The notes under the pieces were generated by a model. The model ran no database searches. It saw nothing but the letters and a program-made list of their open reading frames with translations, and was not told where the DNA came from. From Brachionus plicatilis (Eukaryota; Rotifera; Eurotatoria; Ploima; Brachionidae), in the NCBI GenBank assembly GCA_010279815.1, contig QEOQ01000602.1, forward strand, positions 512,095-576,094: a stretch of DNA of 64,000 nucleotides, given 5' to 3'. How positions within the stretch are numbered: position 1 is the stretch's first letter; each line of letters starts with the position of its first letter. This document shows positions 42,248 through 55,174 of this stretch, one piece after another. Both the position numbers and the translations under genes were made by a program.

Positions 42248-43440
42248 GCCCCGAGTATCGCTCTAATTTTTATTAATTATATGATATGCTAAGTGTTAAC
42301 GTCCTTTTATAACACGCAAAAATTATAAACATGATCTAGAAATCCGACCCAAAAGCATGTTGAAACAAAAAACTGCTTAATTAAATAAATTGTCTTGATT
42401 TGGCTGTATTCCCTCTGGCGCTGAATTAATTGAGGATTTAAACTAAGCTTTGGATAACGGTCATGATTAGCATTTGTTTAATTCATCTAATAGCACAATT
42501 TCCGCATTTAGCCACCATGACATTTATCATCTGAACAAATGAGTCGAATAGAAAATAAAATCGCGCTATCCGGCTATTTGTTCAATGTGTTTGCACAGCC
42601 ACATGTTGATTGTTTAATGTAGACAAATGATAAATGATGTTAATTAAGATTTATATAAGATAAATTTCCCATTTAGGCCAATGTTTATGTTTGCTATCCT
42701 CTTATCTTATCTAATATTTGCGTTTGGCTTAAGATAAGGTCGAAAAATGTTTGTTAATCACGCAGCAACGCGTCCGTTGAGAGCGTAATTGGATACTGTG
42801 TGTTGCTGGTCGGCCACAAATAGTTGTGTGATGGAATTCAGCAGAGGGCCATTTGAGCGAACAAAAGCAAGTGGTTTTCGATCCGGCTTAATTAACTTAT
42901 TAAAATGCAATTGTTCAAATATTTGCATACACACAAATCGGCCGGAAAATGGAATCTTTAATAAATCATTAGAAAAACATTTGACGCAGCTGAACTAGAG
43001 TTGAACAAAAAGCATAGAACAATACAAAAACAACAAAAAAACATGGCCGTGTACTCAAATTTCGATTAAAATGTTGATATATGAGATGATGTTTGATGGT
43101 GAGAACTTGAAAATGTGTTCTTGGCTTCAAGAGTCCGATGTTTATGAGCCTATTTATTTTGGCATTAAATTTGCTGAGAAACGATCGTTAGATTACCTAA
43201 TGATTTAACGATCTCTTCACTATTGCATAATACGGCTCAGACTCAAAACCCTTCTGGCCAGCTCGTTAATTAACTAACGACTTTTTCTTTTATTTTTTTT
43301 TTGTTTCTCTCCACTGATTTTTCAGCTTTTGTCCATTGTATAACCCCTCTAATTCACTCCAGTGAGCAATCAAGCACTAGTGACTTGAATAAATAAAAAG
43401 TTGACCACCATGACACAAAATTTTGAGCAAAAATTTAAAT
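42248..43440. promoter_or_regulatory. Single-copy, less AT-rich region with GATA motif cluster
   Basis: This is the least AT-rich stretch of the centre and is not repeated elsewhere in the window. Between about 42650 and 42745 it holds AGATAA, CTTATCTTATC and AGATAAGG, i.e. four GATA-type motifs in under 100 bp. Homeodomain-type TTAATTA words are nearby. A plus-strand ORF at 42789-42998 has no recognisable domain and I do not call it. An enhancer or promoter is possible; this is inference from motif density only. Confidence 0.3.
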
Positions 43441-44214
43441 AACATATTTTTTTTTTTAATGCCTTTCAGCTTTGTGGAAAATTTTTTAATTGGCGATCAA
43501 TGAAGAAAAAAGTTTTCAGCAAAAAATGTTAATTTTTAAATTCAAATTTGCAAAATTTGCAGGCATCTTTCTCGGTCCTCTTTTAACACAGAGAGAGCTC
43601 CTTTTATGAACAAATTAACTAAAAATTGAGGCATAATGTTCAAGGCAAAAATCGAAAAAAATCCAAATAGTCTTTTAGTAATAAAAAACACTTCTTGGGT
43701 GCTTAAAAAAAAATGAATAAATTGTAAATTTAAATAAAACATAAAATGACAAAAATAAAATGTGTTCTTAATTAAAATTTATTTATCTATTAAAAATATA
43801 GTTAGGGAAATACCCAGGCAGGTTGGAATTAATCTTTCCTTTAAGCCTAATGATCAAAATACTATGATATAGAATAAGTTAATAGTGTTGAAAGATATAA
43901 TTTGAAGAAGAGTAAATAATTAAGATAAAAAAAAAATAAAAAATAGATTTAATGTTTGACATGTTTTGAAATGTTTGAATAATTATAGGACTTAAAAAAA
44001 AAAATGATACAATAGAAAGATAAATCATGTGAGAAAAAAAAATAGCATATTTGTTAACTGTAGAATACAATATTACATATTTGAATTTATTTTGTATTTT
44101 TTTGATAAAATTATTAGTTGAAATTAGATTTTTGTTTAGAAATTAGAAAAGATTCAAATGGAGTTTGATATTTTTTGCCGGGATGGAATGGGTTGAAGTT
44201 TTTTATTTTTTTTT
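43441..44214. other. AT-rich single-copy stretch
   Basis: No gene or shared repeat is seen. It ends at the poly(T) run where the inverted arm of the duplication begins. Confidence 0.3.
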
Positions 44215-45939
44215 TCCTTAATGAAAAAGTTTGCATTATTTAATAGTGATTATTTTAAAATCACATGCTTTTGATTTAAATACTTTAAATTGGATAGTAT
44301 AAATAATAAGAAAAATATAAGAGAAATTCATTATTAACGAACTTATCTTCAAGGCACTGGTCTAGCTCTCCAGACTGACTGAGACATTATATTATTTTTT
44401 ATCTGGGATTTAATTTAATAAATTTTTTAACTTATAATCTATTTTTAATTTAAAAGGGTCTATCTAGTACCTACACGTAAAAATTTTTCAACACAAATTT
44501 TTTGAAATATTCATTTTGTTGAAATTTTTGAATCATTCAAAAAAAAATTTTTTTCTAGTTAAAAATCTCACTTTTCTAAAAATGCTTTTTTGAAAAAAAA
44601 TAACTTCTTGCAAACAAAATTCATTTTTGAAAAAAAAATTACTTTTTTAATATTAAATTATTTAAAAAAAAATGATTGATCTCCAAGATAAGAGTTCATC
44701 TGCTGATTTAATTGATAAACCTCAAGAACAAGATGTAACAAATGCAAAAATAGTTAATTAGATTTATAAAGTAACATTTTAATCGCCAAAACCACAATTT
44801 TATAATGAAAAAAAAAGATGATGTAGAATATTTTATTAATTTAATAATTTTTTTTGTTCATAACAAAATTTTTGTGTTTAAAAGTTTGATATCTGTGGGT
44901 AAAAGTTTTTTGTGTGTGGTGAATCAATTATCTCAATTTAAAATTATCTCTATCCAGTCAGTCTTCCAAAGGCTTACTCGAGCTTTTCGGATTAAATCAA
45001 TAATAATTTAAAAAATGACTTTGTTGGGACACGGCTCCGAATTCAAAAATTAAAAAAAAATTTACTAACTGATAAAAATCTCTCTCTTTATTATTACTAA
45101 ATTTTTTTGAAATATGAAAAACTACAAATTTATTTATTTCAAAAAAACACCACTTGGGTGATGAAGGTAAAAATAAAAATCAAGTTAGAAAAAAAAAATT
45201 TTAAAAGTTAAATAGGAAAAAGCTAATTTCATTTTTGTTTTTTGTTTTTTTTTGTTAGTTTCTAAATAAATATTGACATATGGAATAATCCGAATTTTGA
45301 TTTGTTTTTAATAATCTAAAATTATGCAAAAAAATAAAATAAAATGGGTGAGATGGGTGGTTACTTCAGAAGGCTTTAGTAAGTAACTCTAATATTTTTC
45401 TTCTTGTTTCTTCCGAGTACTCTTTGTTTAGACAAAATTTTATAGATTCGACTATTCCATTTTTTTTCAAATATGAATGTAAATATTAGTTTCCAATTGA
45501 GCAAAATAGGCTTCTTCTTGAGACGTCTACATGTGGTTTATGGACTAATTGATTGAAAAAATCAGACAGTTCTCTTTTTTTAATAAATAAATTAAATTGG
45601 AAAATAAATGAACAAAAATTATTTTATTTCAAAAATTACGCCAGATACGGCGATGAAAAAAAAGTTAAATAAAAAAATAAAATTATTTATAAAAAAAATT
45701 AAGACATTTTATTTCGAATTCAAAAAGTTCATGCTTAAAAATAAATATTCCCCAAATCTAATATTCACTAAATTGATCGCGCTAAATTTTTTCATGATGA
45801 GGATGATGATACAATTGAAGAATTAGAATCCTCGGAAGGCATTTTTAGTTTAAAAAATTTTTTTTTTTTCGGAAATATATTATTCATGTTTAGAACTCAA
45901 TTTTATAAATTAAATGTAGAGGCTTAAATTAGTTCTAGA

Positions 45940-46340
45940 GTCGTGCAACAAAATTGGTTAAATCACTAAGAAATAAAAAGTATGAGCAAATACTTGAATG
46001 ACTTTAAAAAAAATGTACTTAAGAAAGATCAGATTAAGTAAGAGGAGATTTAATTCAAATGTTTAAAATAGTAAAAAGACACGAGAGAAGATGAATGGGA
46101 CAAGTTTTTCTAAGACTCTCAGAGTGAGTCCAAGAAGAGAGCACAACATGAAACTTATGAGAGAAATAAATAAACCGGACTCATATTTGAATAGTTTGAG
46201 TTAATGGACATAATAGAAGAAAATGAAATGAGTTACTACAGAGATGATGTTGATGCAACCACAGTCAGCAATCAATTATTGGAAAGGAGATTTTTGGTAC
46301 AGTGATAAATGCAGCTTGGCTTTAATGAATAGTTATTTTT
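45940..46340 (+). pseudogene. LINE C-terminal fragment inside right arm
   Basis: The plus strand reads, with stops and frame changes, KKYEQILE, RGDLIQMFKIVKR, PRREHNMKLMREINKPDSYL. This is the conserved tail of CR1/Jockey-like LINE proteins (YE-x-RL...RGDLIQMFKI...). It is absent from the left arm, so it inserted after the duplication. Confidence 0.5.
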
Positions 46341-46659
46341 TTAATTTTCACTCATACTACTATCTATTAGTTACGAATGATTAGTGTTTTTTGTACTTTT
46401 CTAAAAGCGGTTTTTTTGCCTGTAGAGTTTTTGAACTTCAGATAAAAGTTTATTGTAGAACTCATTATGATCTTGAATTTGAGCATTTATCTGTTTTGAA
46501 TCTTGTTCTGGTTTAAATTAGCGCTAAAAATAACATTTTTTAGCAGATAACTTTTGGTCTCGTGAATAGAAAAAAATTATGTCTTCTAAATGGGTTATTT
46601 AAAAAAATGTAAAATAAAGATTTAAAAATTGGTGTTTGAAAAAAAAAAATTAAATAAAG

Positions 46660-47340
46660 AGAGTTTGCTGATAAATTAATTTCTAATTAAAAGTAAAAAT
46701 TGAAAAATATCTTTTTATTTAAAAAGCTTGTTAAATGATCAACACAATTAATCTATTCTTTCAAAATGATGATCAAAACTATTTGCTTATTTTATATTTT
46801 CAAATTTTGTAATTAAAATCATGAAATAGAAAAATTAATCCTTCGAAATAACATTGAAAAAAAATATCTTATAAAATTAAAAAAAAAGACTTTAAACTGG
46901 TGTGTGGAAAAAAAATGTATTTAAATCAAGAGAGTGTGTTGATGAATTAATTTTTATAATTTTTTTTCAATATTTGATAAATAAAAATTGAAAAATATTT
47001 TTTTATTTAAATAACTTATTGAACGATCAATCCAAAATTAATAAATTCTTTCAAAGTAATATTCAAAACTATTTGATTATTTTTTATTTTCAAATCATGG
47101 ACAAAAATTAAAAATTAAATTAAAAATTAATCCTTCGAAATAACATTGAAAAAAAAAGCGCATATATGTGAATAAAATTTTTGAAGATATCTATAATAAT
47201 GTAAAACAAAGACTTTAAACTGGTGTAAAGAAAAAAAAATATTTAAATCAAGAGAGTGTGCTGATAAATTAATTTTTATCATTTTTTTAAAATTTGATAA
47301 ATAATTTTTCATTTAAAAAATGATCAATCTAAAATTAATC
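46660..47340. repeat. Tandem repeat of about 270-330 bp
   Basis: The phrase GAGAGTGTGCTGATAAATTA recurs near 46660, 46930 and 47260. It is followed each time by a similar stretch (AAAAATTGAAAAATAT, TTAATCCTTCGAAATAAC, GACTTTAAACTGGTGT). Three partial units are present against about two in the left arm near 18550-18840, so the number changed after duplication. Confidence 0.55.
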
Positions 47341-47730
47341 CTTAAAAATAGAATAAAAAACTTTAAAAGTATTGAAAAAAAACTTTTTTTTTTTTAATTA
47401 TCAATGATGATTTAACAATGAGATAATGATTGGACACGAACAGGTGTTAAGTAATGATAACAAAAAGCATTAGAGTTGTAATGGATCATTAGCAACTAAA
47501 GTCAGCAATGAGCTAGTCGAGCGTGTACAAGAGTCAATATTTAGATCATACTTGATTAAGGTGATGAAAATCTTGATAGAAAAAAAACACCAGTGATAAT
47601 AAATCTCATCAATCTCACTAAGTTGCACAACCACCTAGAGCAAAAATGACCATGATTGATTGTCCACATTGGAGCATTCCATTTAGATATGGACGATCAA
47701 ATCAGTCGGTCATGTTAAAAGATCTAGACC

Positions 47731-48809
47731 GAGATAAACCAAAAATGTAATTATTCAAGATCAACTTTTTTCCTGCCGCAGTATTTAATTACAATTTAAC
47801 GTTTTTTTTTTTTTTTCTTTCTAAGAGTCAATTTTGTAATCTTATCCAACATTCAAGTTGATCAACAAACGTGGTTTTGAATTAATCAGTCAATATTTGG
47901 AATGGGATGTTTATTTAATATATTGGCACAAAATTTGAATAATATTTTGACAAGGTCGATTGGCTATTAAGCGTTCTAAAGAGAGAGAGCCGATAACCTC
48001 GAGAGTATGTGTTCGTGTTTAATTACAATCATGACATTTTCGTAATGTATGTCGTGATATTAAATTTTATTAGTATTATCAAGCCAATTCTCTCGATCAA
48101 TATTGACAGTGTATTATTAAAATTACTGACCTTCAAAAATTCATTGTCAAGGCTTTTAGGAAACATAAAAATGGACTCTTAGCAACCGGGACAAAGCCTC
48201 AGGGCTATTTTTTTTTCAAAATTTTTTATTTAATAAATTTTAAATTGATAAAAAAAATTTATTTAAAAAAAAAAAATTTTTTTGTACTTTGAGATCAACT
48301 CTGTTTTAGTTTGAGATGAGAAATGTGCTTGGTTTTTGTGAGAGTATGGTCATTGAGAGGTGGATTTTTGTTCAAAGTAATTTGTGAAGAGTTCGAACAC
48401 AGTCGATCAACATTTTGTGGGATTATTGCGGCATTGTTAATTTAAGAATTGAAGCTAATGAAGAGAGAGAGAGAGAAATTGTAGGGGATCAGAATTGTCA
48501 ATAAACAGTGACCTTGAAAAAAAAAAGAAATTAAAAGCAAACTAAAATCGATTTTTTGTCGATTAATCTCTTGTAATAACAATCGATTGCTGACCTAGGC
48601 CGACGATAAGAAAATTATAATAAAATATGGAATAGGAAAAATTGTAAATGTTTGAAACACTTGTTGAATTTTAATTACAAATAACCTCATCTTGAGGCGA
48701 TTTTGAATGGAAAAAAAATGACCCTTTAAAAATTCAATCAATCTTTAATCAAGTTTTTTTTTGAAATCATATTTTGATTTTGCATTAATATTTTCAGCCG
48801 GTAATTTGT
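47731..48809. other. Single-copy stretch between arm and LINE fragment
   Basis: No gene is seen. It is somewhat less AT-rich around 47940-48130. GA-rich words occur at 47980 and 48460. Confidence 0.3.
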
Positions 48810-49115
48810 TCAACGCGTTAAACACTCTATTTGTCAAAAAGCTCTCCCTGTCCTTTATTCTTGTCAATTGCTTGGTCAATCTACTTCGATGTCCACGAAT
48901 TCCTCCAGCTGGACTGTTACTTGCGAGTGCATTGCTATTGATAAACGGATTTGCAACTCTACTGTTATCAGACCGTTTAATATTTTGAAGGTCTCGATTA
49001 GATCTCCCCGCTCTCGTCTAGTCTTTAGTGTCGTCAAGCCCAATCTGATAAGTCTTTTGTCATAATCTTGGTTTCTTAAATTAATAACTAATTTCATAGC
49101 TCTGTATATTGACAA
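48810..49115 (-). pseudogene. CR1/Jockey-like LINE C-terminal fragment, block 4
   Basis: The minus strand reads MKLVINLRNQDYDKRLIRLG, TTLKTRRERGDLIETFKI, then in another frame SNSPAGGIRGHRSRLTKQL. It is very similar to 34410-34680, which is the equivalent position in block 2. Only the 3' part of the LINE is left. Confidence 0.7.
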
Positions 49116-49404
49116 TCAAAGATTTTGACACACAACGTCTAAAAATTATTTTGTGTGCAATGAGAGATTTTTCAAAAAATATTTCACATGAAACAAAAAA
49201 AAAACAAATTTAAAAAAAAGCACATTATTTTCTTTCTAACAATTGTTTTATAAATATTTTTGTTAAATTTCAAATTTCATATAATGCCAAAAATTTAAAT
49301 TTCTGAACTTGAAGCAATTTTAGGAAATTTGGAAGAATTTAACGCTTAAATTCTTAAAAAGCATCAATTACATTACCCAAAGTCAAATAAAGTTAGTTGT
49401 ACAA
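49116..49404. other. AT-rich spacer, block 4
   Basis: Inverted counterpart of 32940-33240. No gene. Confidence 0.3.
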
Positions 49405-49960
49405 TGTTAGCATCGGTCAAACCAAAAAATGCGCCAAAAATATGGATTTTGTGTCAAAAGAGATTGTTTCTATTTGGTCAATGACCTAATCGAGTTAAGC
49501 TATGTATTTTCCTAAAACATCGCGATAGATATATTCAAAAACATGCTTACTTTAATTTGGTCGAACATTATTGTCAATTAAGAGATTGAGCGCGGCGTGG
49601 AATGACGCAAAATGCCAAAGAGCTAGTCGAAAATTAAATTTACAATTACGATACTCAACCGAACAGAACCCATATCAGATAAATAAAAAAATTTAAAGAT
49701 AAAATTTATGTAATGCCGTCTTTGGTTTAATTACAAGCTTACATTAGGAGTGGGAGAACGCGCATATCCGATAAAAATATCATCGACGAATTAAAACCAG
49801 AAGTTGAAAGTTTAGAGGATAAATATGGTCAAACTTCCAATGAGGATTTATTTGTATTCGGGATCGTCTTGGATGACGGTTCAGAAGACGATCATTTTCA
49901 CCTTGGCTTCACTAAAAAATCGAGTGATATAATATTAACGTATTTGTTCGATTTTTAAGG
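49405..49960 (+). pseudogene. Fragment with MULE-like N-terminal features, block 4
   Basis: Counterpart of 32400-32932. It reads MLASVKPKNAPKIWILCQKR, CIFLKHRDRYIQKHAYFNLV, ARRGMTQNAKELVEN, then DKNIIDELKPEVESLEDKYG, EDLFVFGIVLDD. It has more stops than the block 2 copy. Confidence 0.4.
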
Positions 49961-50559
49961 AATGTCTTAAATAAAATTAAGAAATGTCTTTTTATATCGA
50001 AAACTGGTTAAAAATTTTAACTTGTGACATGAACTAAAATTCGAAAATGCACTCAAATAGATTATTTTCTTAAAAAGAAGTAACATCTATAGTGATATGT
50101 TTTTATAAGGGATTTTTTGTCAATTAAAAATTATTGGGAAACTAAACTAATTTAACAAATAAAACTAATAATAGAAAATAAATCCCAAAGTGTAAAAATA
50201 TTTGTTAAATATCACAATGTCATTTATTTTATATTTATAAGTATTTTAAAAAAAAATTAAAAATACTTTATAATAAATCATTAATCTAATTAATTGTCAC
50301 GCCAATAAATGGATGACACAAGCAAGGATAAATAAAAGACAGTTTTATTTCACTTGCCAGTAAGTAGAATATATATTATATATATGCTTTGGTAGCTGGC
50401 TCGCACATTTATTCATATTAAAAATTTAAACAAATAAATAAAATTTTAACAATTAACTTTTAATATTTAAAAGCGACATCTTTTTAAATATTATAAAGTT
50501 ACTTTGTTTTCAAGATAATTGTCTTTGGGTATGACATAATATTTAATTTTAATTAGAAA
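49961..50559. other. AT-rich flank beyond Tigger pseudogene, block 4
   Basis: Inverted counterpart of 31800-32400, with the TATATATTATATATATGC tract near 50372. No gene. Confidence 0.3.
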
Positions 50560-52737
50560 CTAACAGCTTTTTACAATTTTACAATAAAACGATTGATTCG
50601 GCTTAAGACCTCTTGGCCAACAGTTGTCACATACCCAATTGCCAAAGTCCTCACATGAAATCCAAGAATTTTGAAATTCACTATCTTTGAATAATATTTT
50701 ACATGAGAAAAATCTTTTTGAATCCAATATAGAAAACGGCTCTAAATCTAATATACTATGATCAACCTTTTTTTGGACTGCTATCTTTGGGGTCACTCTG
50801 GACTGAAATGGCTCTTGGACTGCATTTTTGGATGATGTTGCCAGGTGAGAGTCGTTTCTTGGTACTCTCTCAGAGGTCACTTTTACCATTTTTTCATTTA
50901 TTAAATTTTTTTTAAGTACTCTACTATATCCTGTCTTTACTTTAAATTTTTTTACAGTATTTTCTTTATCTTCATCTGAACTAAATTCTTCTATGAAAAT
51001 ATCTTTAGTTACTATACTTTTTTCTTGTTCAAATAGCGTATGTGACCATGTCCGTAATCTCCATCTTTTTCTTCATATTCACTCTCCATTTCGTTTTCAT
51101 CAGGTATTCTAATTGTCCCGGTATCTTCAATAAAATCATCATCTATTTGTTTTTAATTTTCTTGAGTATCATCATTATTGTAAGAATCGAAGATATCATT
51201 AAAATCATCGTCTTCACTTCCAAAATCAACTCTCTTACAGTTATTTTTCCATTCACGTATATTTTTCTCAATTCTGAATGAAATTCATCTGGATTTGTTT
51301 CGCCAGTTCTGCAATATCTAAATGATTGAGAAATGTATTGTGGATTTAAGTCAAGCCATCAGAATGTGATCCATTATGTCGTTTTTGCGTATCCAGGCCC
51401 AGCTATGTTACCATGAGCAGTAAACATGTTTTCATCATTTAGAAACCAATCATTCCAGTGAAGTTTGTATTTGTTTTTCAAAATTTTAAACCAGCAAAAA
51501 CCAGCAGGCTGTAAAATATCTTAAAGAAAACTTTAAGATAATTTATTTTACAAAAAACAATTATTGAATTATGTTAAATAAAAAAAATAGAGAGAGGTGA
51601 ATAAAATTTTAGAAAATTTTAATATTTGATATTTGAAATAATAATATTTGTCAAAAGTACCTATTAAAATGAATTTTATAATTCTTTATAGTGGCAAAAA
51701 ATGTCTTACCATTAGAATCATAAATAATTATCATATTTTCATTCTGTTCAAAATCAGGAATTTGTTTTTACTCGGGACTACACACAAAATAGATAGCTTT
51801 TTTCCATCTGGTGAGCTACACATTAAACAGGAAGGCCTCACTTTTTCTTTGCTACATGTTTTATTGTAAGATTTATTGTTGCCTTGGTGATCTACAGTAT
51901 AGTTCCTTGGAGAGCACATATAAAACGATGATTCATCAAAATTAAAAATCTGGCTTGGTGTAAATTTTATCTTGATCTATCAGAGAATTAACTTCCCGCA
52001 AATAAACATGAACAATATTTTGGCACTCATTTGGAAACCCTCTTCCTGAGGCTGATAGACGCCTCCTCACTAAGATATTCCTTTTAATAAATTTCCTTAG
52101 CCATCCGTAAGATGCAGTGAATATTTTTTAATTAGTTTGTTCAAGTGGATATTCTTTTATTAATTCATATGGATTTCACTCTATTTATTTAGAGACATAT
52201 ACAACAAGAAAGATTATGAGTAATGATCATGCTAAATAATTAGCTGATTGATGTTTGAGAATAAATGTTCGTTTAAAAAGAGGAAAGTTGTTTTAATCTA
52301 ATTTTCTTAAAATAAGATTAACTAATAATAATTAAAAATTAATTTATAAACTTTGATTTCAAACGTTATCCATAAACAATAAATTTCATGCTATTACTTA
52401 ATATGTCGAGCATTTTCTATTGTAATTGGAAACAAGTCACCGCTACTTGATCATTGCTCATCGAATAAAACTACCCAAAAAGACGAATTTCGTTCTCATA
52501 ATGATCAATTTTTTTTTGTTTACAATCGTTCAAAATTTTCCGGCTATTCACTTTTTGACTTTTATCAAAGATTGTATCGCGACTTTTAAGCTAGCTTATC
52601 AGACCACTCCGTGAAATCTGTAAGTTGTTAGCCGTTTTTCTTTTACTTTTTGTTAAATCATAGTGATTTTACTTAATTGCCGATCTTTTAGATTCTAAAG
52701 TAAAAGATCGACGATTATTTACAAGAACACTATCCAT
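50560..52737 (-). pseudogene. pogo/Tigger-like transposase pseudogene, block 4
   Basis: Inverted counterpart of 29611-31792, with the same domain order: HTH start, CENP-B-like domain, DDE pieces (DESSFYMCSPRN near 51930, SSPDGKKLSI, PADFCWFK equivalent near 51500), acidic tail near 51250-51060 and cysteine-rich finger (CKILFKDSEFQNSW, CEDFGNWVCDNCWP) near 50700-50600. It keeps the intron-like insert (about 51510-51655). The first cysteine pair of the finger is damaged (RFFSCK against RCFTCK). Frameshifted and inactive. Confidence 0.72.
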
Positions 52738-53612
52738 TGTCTTTTCTAACTAAACCCAAAAAACAATTTTAAGTGATGGTTAAGAAAAATAAAGCTTATT
52801 TTTTTTCTTAACATGTAATCTGCAACATTTATTAACGTGTTCAATAGATTTTATCCAATCACTTTTCTATTTATTAAAACTTGCACATTTTGCATATTGT
52901 TGCGAAGAACGAGCTAAGTCGAGACGAGCTTAATAACCAAACAAGACCGTTCGGTTTTGGACTGAATCAATTTGATTTGAGGGGAAAGCAAGCGGAACTA
53001 TTGGATAAGATTCGAATCGATTCGCAAAAAAACTAACATCTATTGGATAAAAATCCAATTACAGCACATATAAAAATATTTTTTAACGTTTCGTTACTCG
53101 CATATCAAAAGCTCTGCTTCACTATCTTAATAATAAAATACAGAATATCTTTGTCTAAATTATATGGATTATCAAATAAAAAAAACTGAATTAGAAGTAC
53201 AGATTTTAGCAAACATTTCAAAGTTTAAAGATTTTAGTATATATTTTCTATCTTAAAATTAAATCTGGTGTTTTAAAACGCTTAATCATATATTAAAAGA
53301 TAAAGTGTTTAGATTAATTTTAATAGAAATATTTTTACTAATTTGACAAAAGCAAAGTTTAATCAGCTTAAATTAAACATGATTAAACTGAAAGAGTTTA
53401 GCTAAGACTCATTCCTAAATTTTATTGCAAATATGTTTTTAACAATAAGATCAAGAAAATTTTCTCATGTTTTGTGACATGTCATAAGAGAGGCATTTGA
53501 AAACTCTAAAAAGCTGGATTTTCGAGATTAAACACATGTCTTAAATGAAAAATTTTAACCAGTGCTCTATTTAAAAGAACATTCCATTTTAATGCATAAT
53601 GCATTATAATGA
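52738..53612. other. Spacer upstream of Tigger pseudogene, block 4
   Basis: Inverted counterpart of 15060-15894. It contains the CGTTTCGTTACTCGCATATC word near 53088. No gene. Confidence 0.3.
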
Positions 53613-53861
53613 CATGTCTTAAAATCGAAAAAATACGTTACTATTAAAGCTCACTTTACAAACCGGTTAAAGTATCACATTAAGTCGGCTCTAGAAGTTT
53701 TTGATGATTTGGTCAGATATGAATCAATTAGTGTAAAAACTTACGAGGCTCAAGGAAAAATACAAAAATACATGAATGATGGTGCTTATGAGCTAATAAA
53801 AATAGATAGTTTGTGTACAAATGTTGGTAATATATATATAATTGTAAATATCATGATTTAA
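53613..53861 (+). CDS. Unrecognised conserved ORF fragment, block 4
   Basis: Counterpart of 28150-28413, open for 82 codons (HVLKSKKYVTIKAHFTNR ... VFDDLVRYESISVKTYEAQG ... NDGAYELIKIDSLC). It ends a few codons earlier than block 2 (IMI stop against IMVLCYNK stop). A 1.3-kb insertion follows and separates it from the AT-hook gene. Confidence 0.4.
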   Translation, partial: HVLKSKKYVTIKAHFTNRLKYHIKSALEVFDDLVRYESISVKTYEAQGKIQKYMNDGAYELIKIDSLCTNVGNIYIIVNIMI

Positions 53862-53867
53862 TGTTAC

Positions 53868-55174
53868 TAAGATAGAGAAGCAGAGCTTTATACATGCGAG
53901 TAACGAGCCGTTATTTTATAACAAATGTGTTGAAACATTGATGGGCATAGTTCAAAAAGGGTAGAGGAGGTTTAATTTATTTATTAATTTTTTATTTATT
54001 TTTATTGGGTTTGGCTTATTTCATCCAAGTCTTTATAGACAGCATTTTAGAAGTAAAAAATAAAATCAAATTAATAAATTTAAGTTTAAAAAAATTTAAA
54101 ATGAGATCTACGATAAGTCTACTCTTTGTGATCAAAAATTGATCACCAAAATTTTTTTGATCACATGATATTTTTTTTGTTGAAATCAAAAATTTTTATC
54201 ATTCTAAAAATTTCAAAATTTTAAAATTTTGTTAATATTGAATGAATGAAATAACAAAAAAAACAAAAAAAATAATTGCAACCATGATAAACTATTTTTT
54301 TGAAACATATATTAAGATTTAAAAACCGAAAAAGAAAAGGCATTTTTTACAAAGAAATTGCTTTGGTCACTGTAGAATCGTCCGATAGCTAAATTAACTG
54401 CAAAAAAAGCATTAAGCAAACAGTCAAAAGCGGTAGAATGTAGCATTTGTGGTGAATTTATGAAAAATGAAAAGGGTGTTAAATTGCACATGTCAAAAAA
54501 AACACAAAGAATAAATTAGATTTTGTTTTATTTTATTTTGAAAATTGAGACTTAAATTTTTTTTTGAAAATTGGTACTAAAGTTTAATATATTTTAAAAA
54601 ATTTCCTGATCACCAAAAAATTTTTCTGATCACTAAAATAAATTTATTTTTATTTTTTCATAAATTAGAGGCTTTTTTGATCACGAAATATGTGATCATT
54701 GATCATTGATCACATTCTGGACATGACCCCTTCAGAGCTATTGTGTGCAGTTTTGTTTATATAGAATTATACTAACAAAACTTTAATTTGTCGGCAAGCT
54801 TATTATCACTAATAATAAGCTCCTTTTTAATTTTCATATATATATTTTAATTTTTTAATTTATCTTAATTTACTTTAAAGTGTAATGACATTTAGTCTTA
54901 TTATCACTGATAATAAGCTTGCTTGAATTAATTGTAAATTTCATGGCAGATAAAATAGTAAAAGAACAATAATTGTTTGTTGTTTTCTTTTATTTTCATT
55001 AAAGTGTTAGATTTTATAATTAAACAAAATCGATAGCCAATAGTTTCGCTGAAGTATTCGTCGAATCCAAAATGCAGGGTTTCAATTCATGAATTGAAAA
55101 TTCGTTCAGTATCCAAGATTTTCCTATGTACACATCTGGTCATTAGCTCGTCGCGATGCTCGTTCCTTGCAATA
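53868..55174. mobile_element. 1.3-kb insertion carrying a TGATCA-rich repeat
   Basis: Block 2 reads ...ATGTTAC directly into AATAAATAAAACTC. In block 4 about 1.3 kb separates these words, starting TAAGATAGAGAAGCAGAGCT and ending CGATGCTCGTTCCTTGC. The starting words resemble 15530-15560 (GTGAAGCAGAGCTTTTGATA). So the insert may be a mobile element of that family with a TGATCA-rich repeat (54110-54727) nested in it. Ends not proven. Confidence 0.45.
54110..54727 (+). repeat. TGATCA-rich repeat with C2H2 finger exon
   Basis: The fullest copy. TGATCA words occur at both ends (54130-54160 and 54610-54710). In the middle the plus strand reads AKLTAKKALSKQSKAVECSI then CGEFMKNEKGVKLHMSKK. The C-x2-C-x12-H of a C2H2 finger is intact, and a single extra A would account for the loss of the second His. 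The family may be a non-autonomous transposon derived from one encoding a finger protein. Confidence 0.6.

Larger units (their letters stand above)
44215..47730. repeat. Right arm of large inverted duplication
   Basis: It is the reverse complement of 19816-18126, expanded by insertions. The segment 44215-45100 matches 19810-18940, then there are extra sequences (45110-45400 and 45490-46660). The 46670-47390 part matches 18830-18440 but contains additional tandem units, and 47390-47710 matches 18430-18130. It marks the end of block 4. Confidence 0.7.

Noticed and set aside
42789..42998. ORF of 69 residues in the single-copy centre
   Set aside because: No domain, no second copy, ordinary length for chance at this base composition.
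51042..51281. Hydrophobic ORF, identical at 51042-51281 and 31059-31298 (minus)
   Set aside because: It is the antisense of the acidic tail of the Tigger-like transposase; Asp/Glu codons read backwards give Ile, Phe and Ser.
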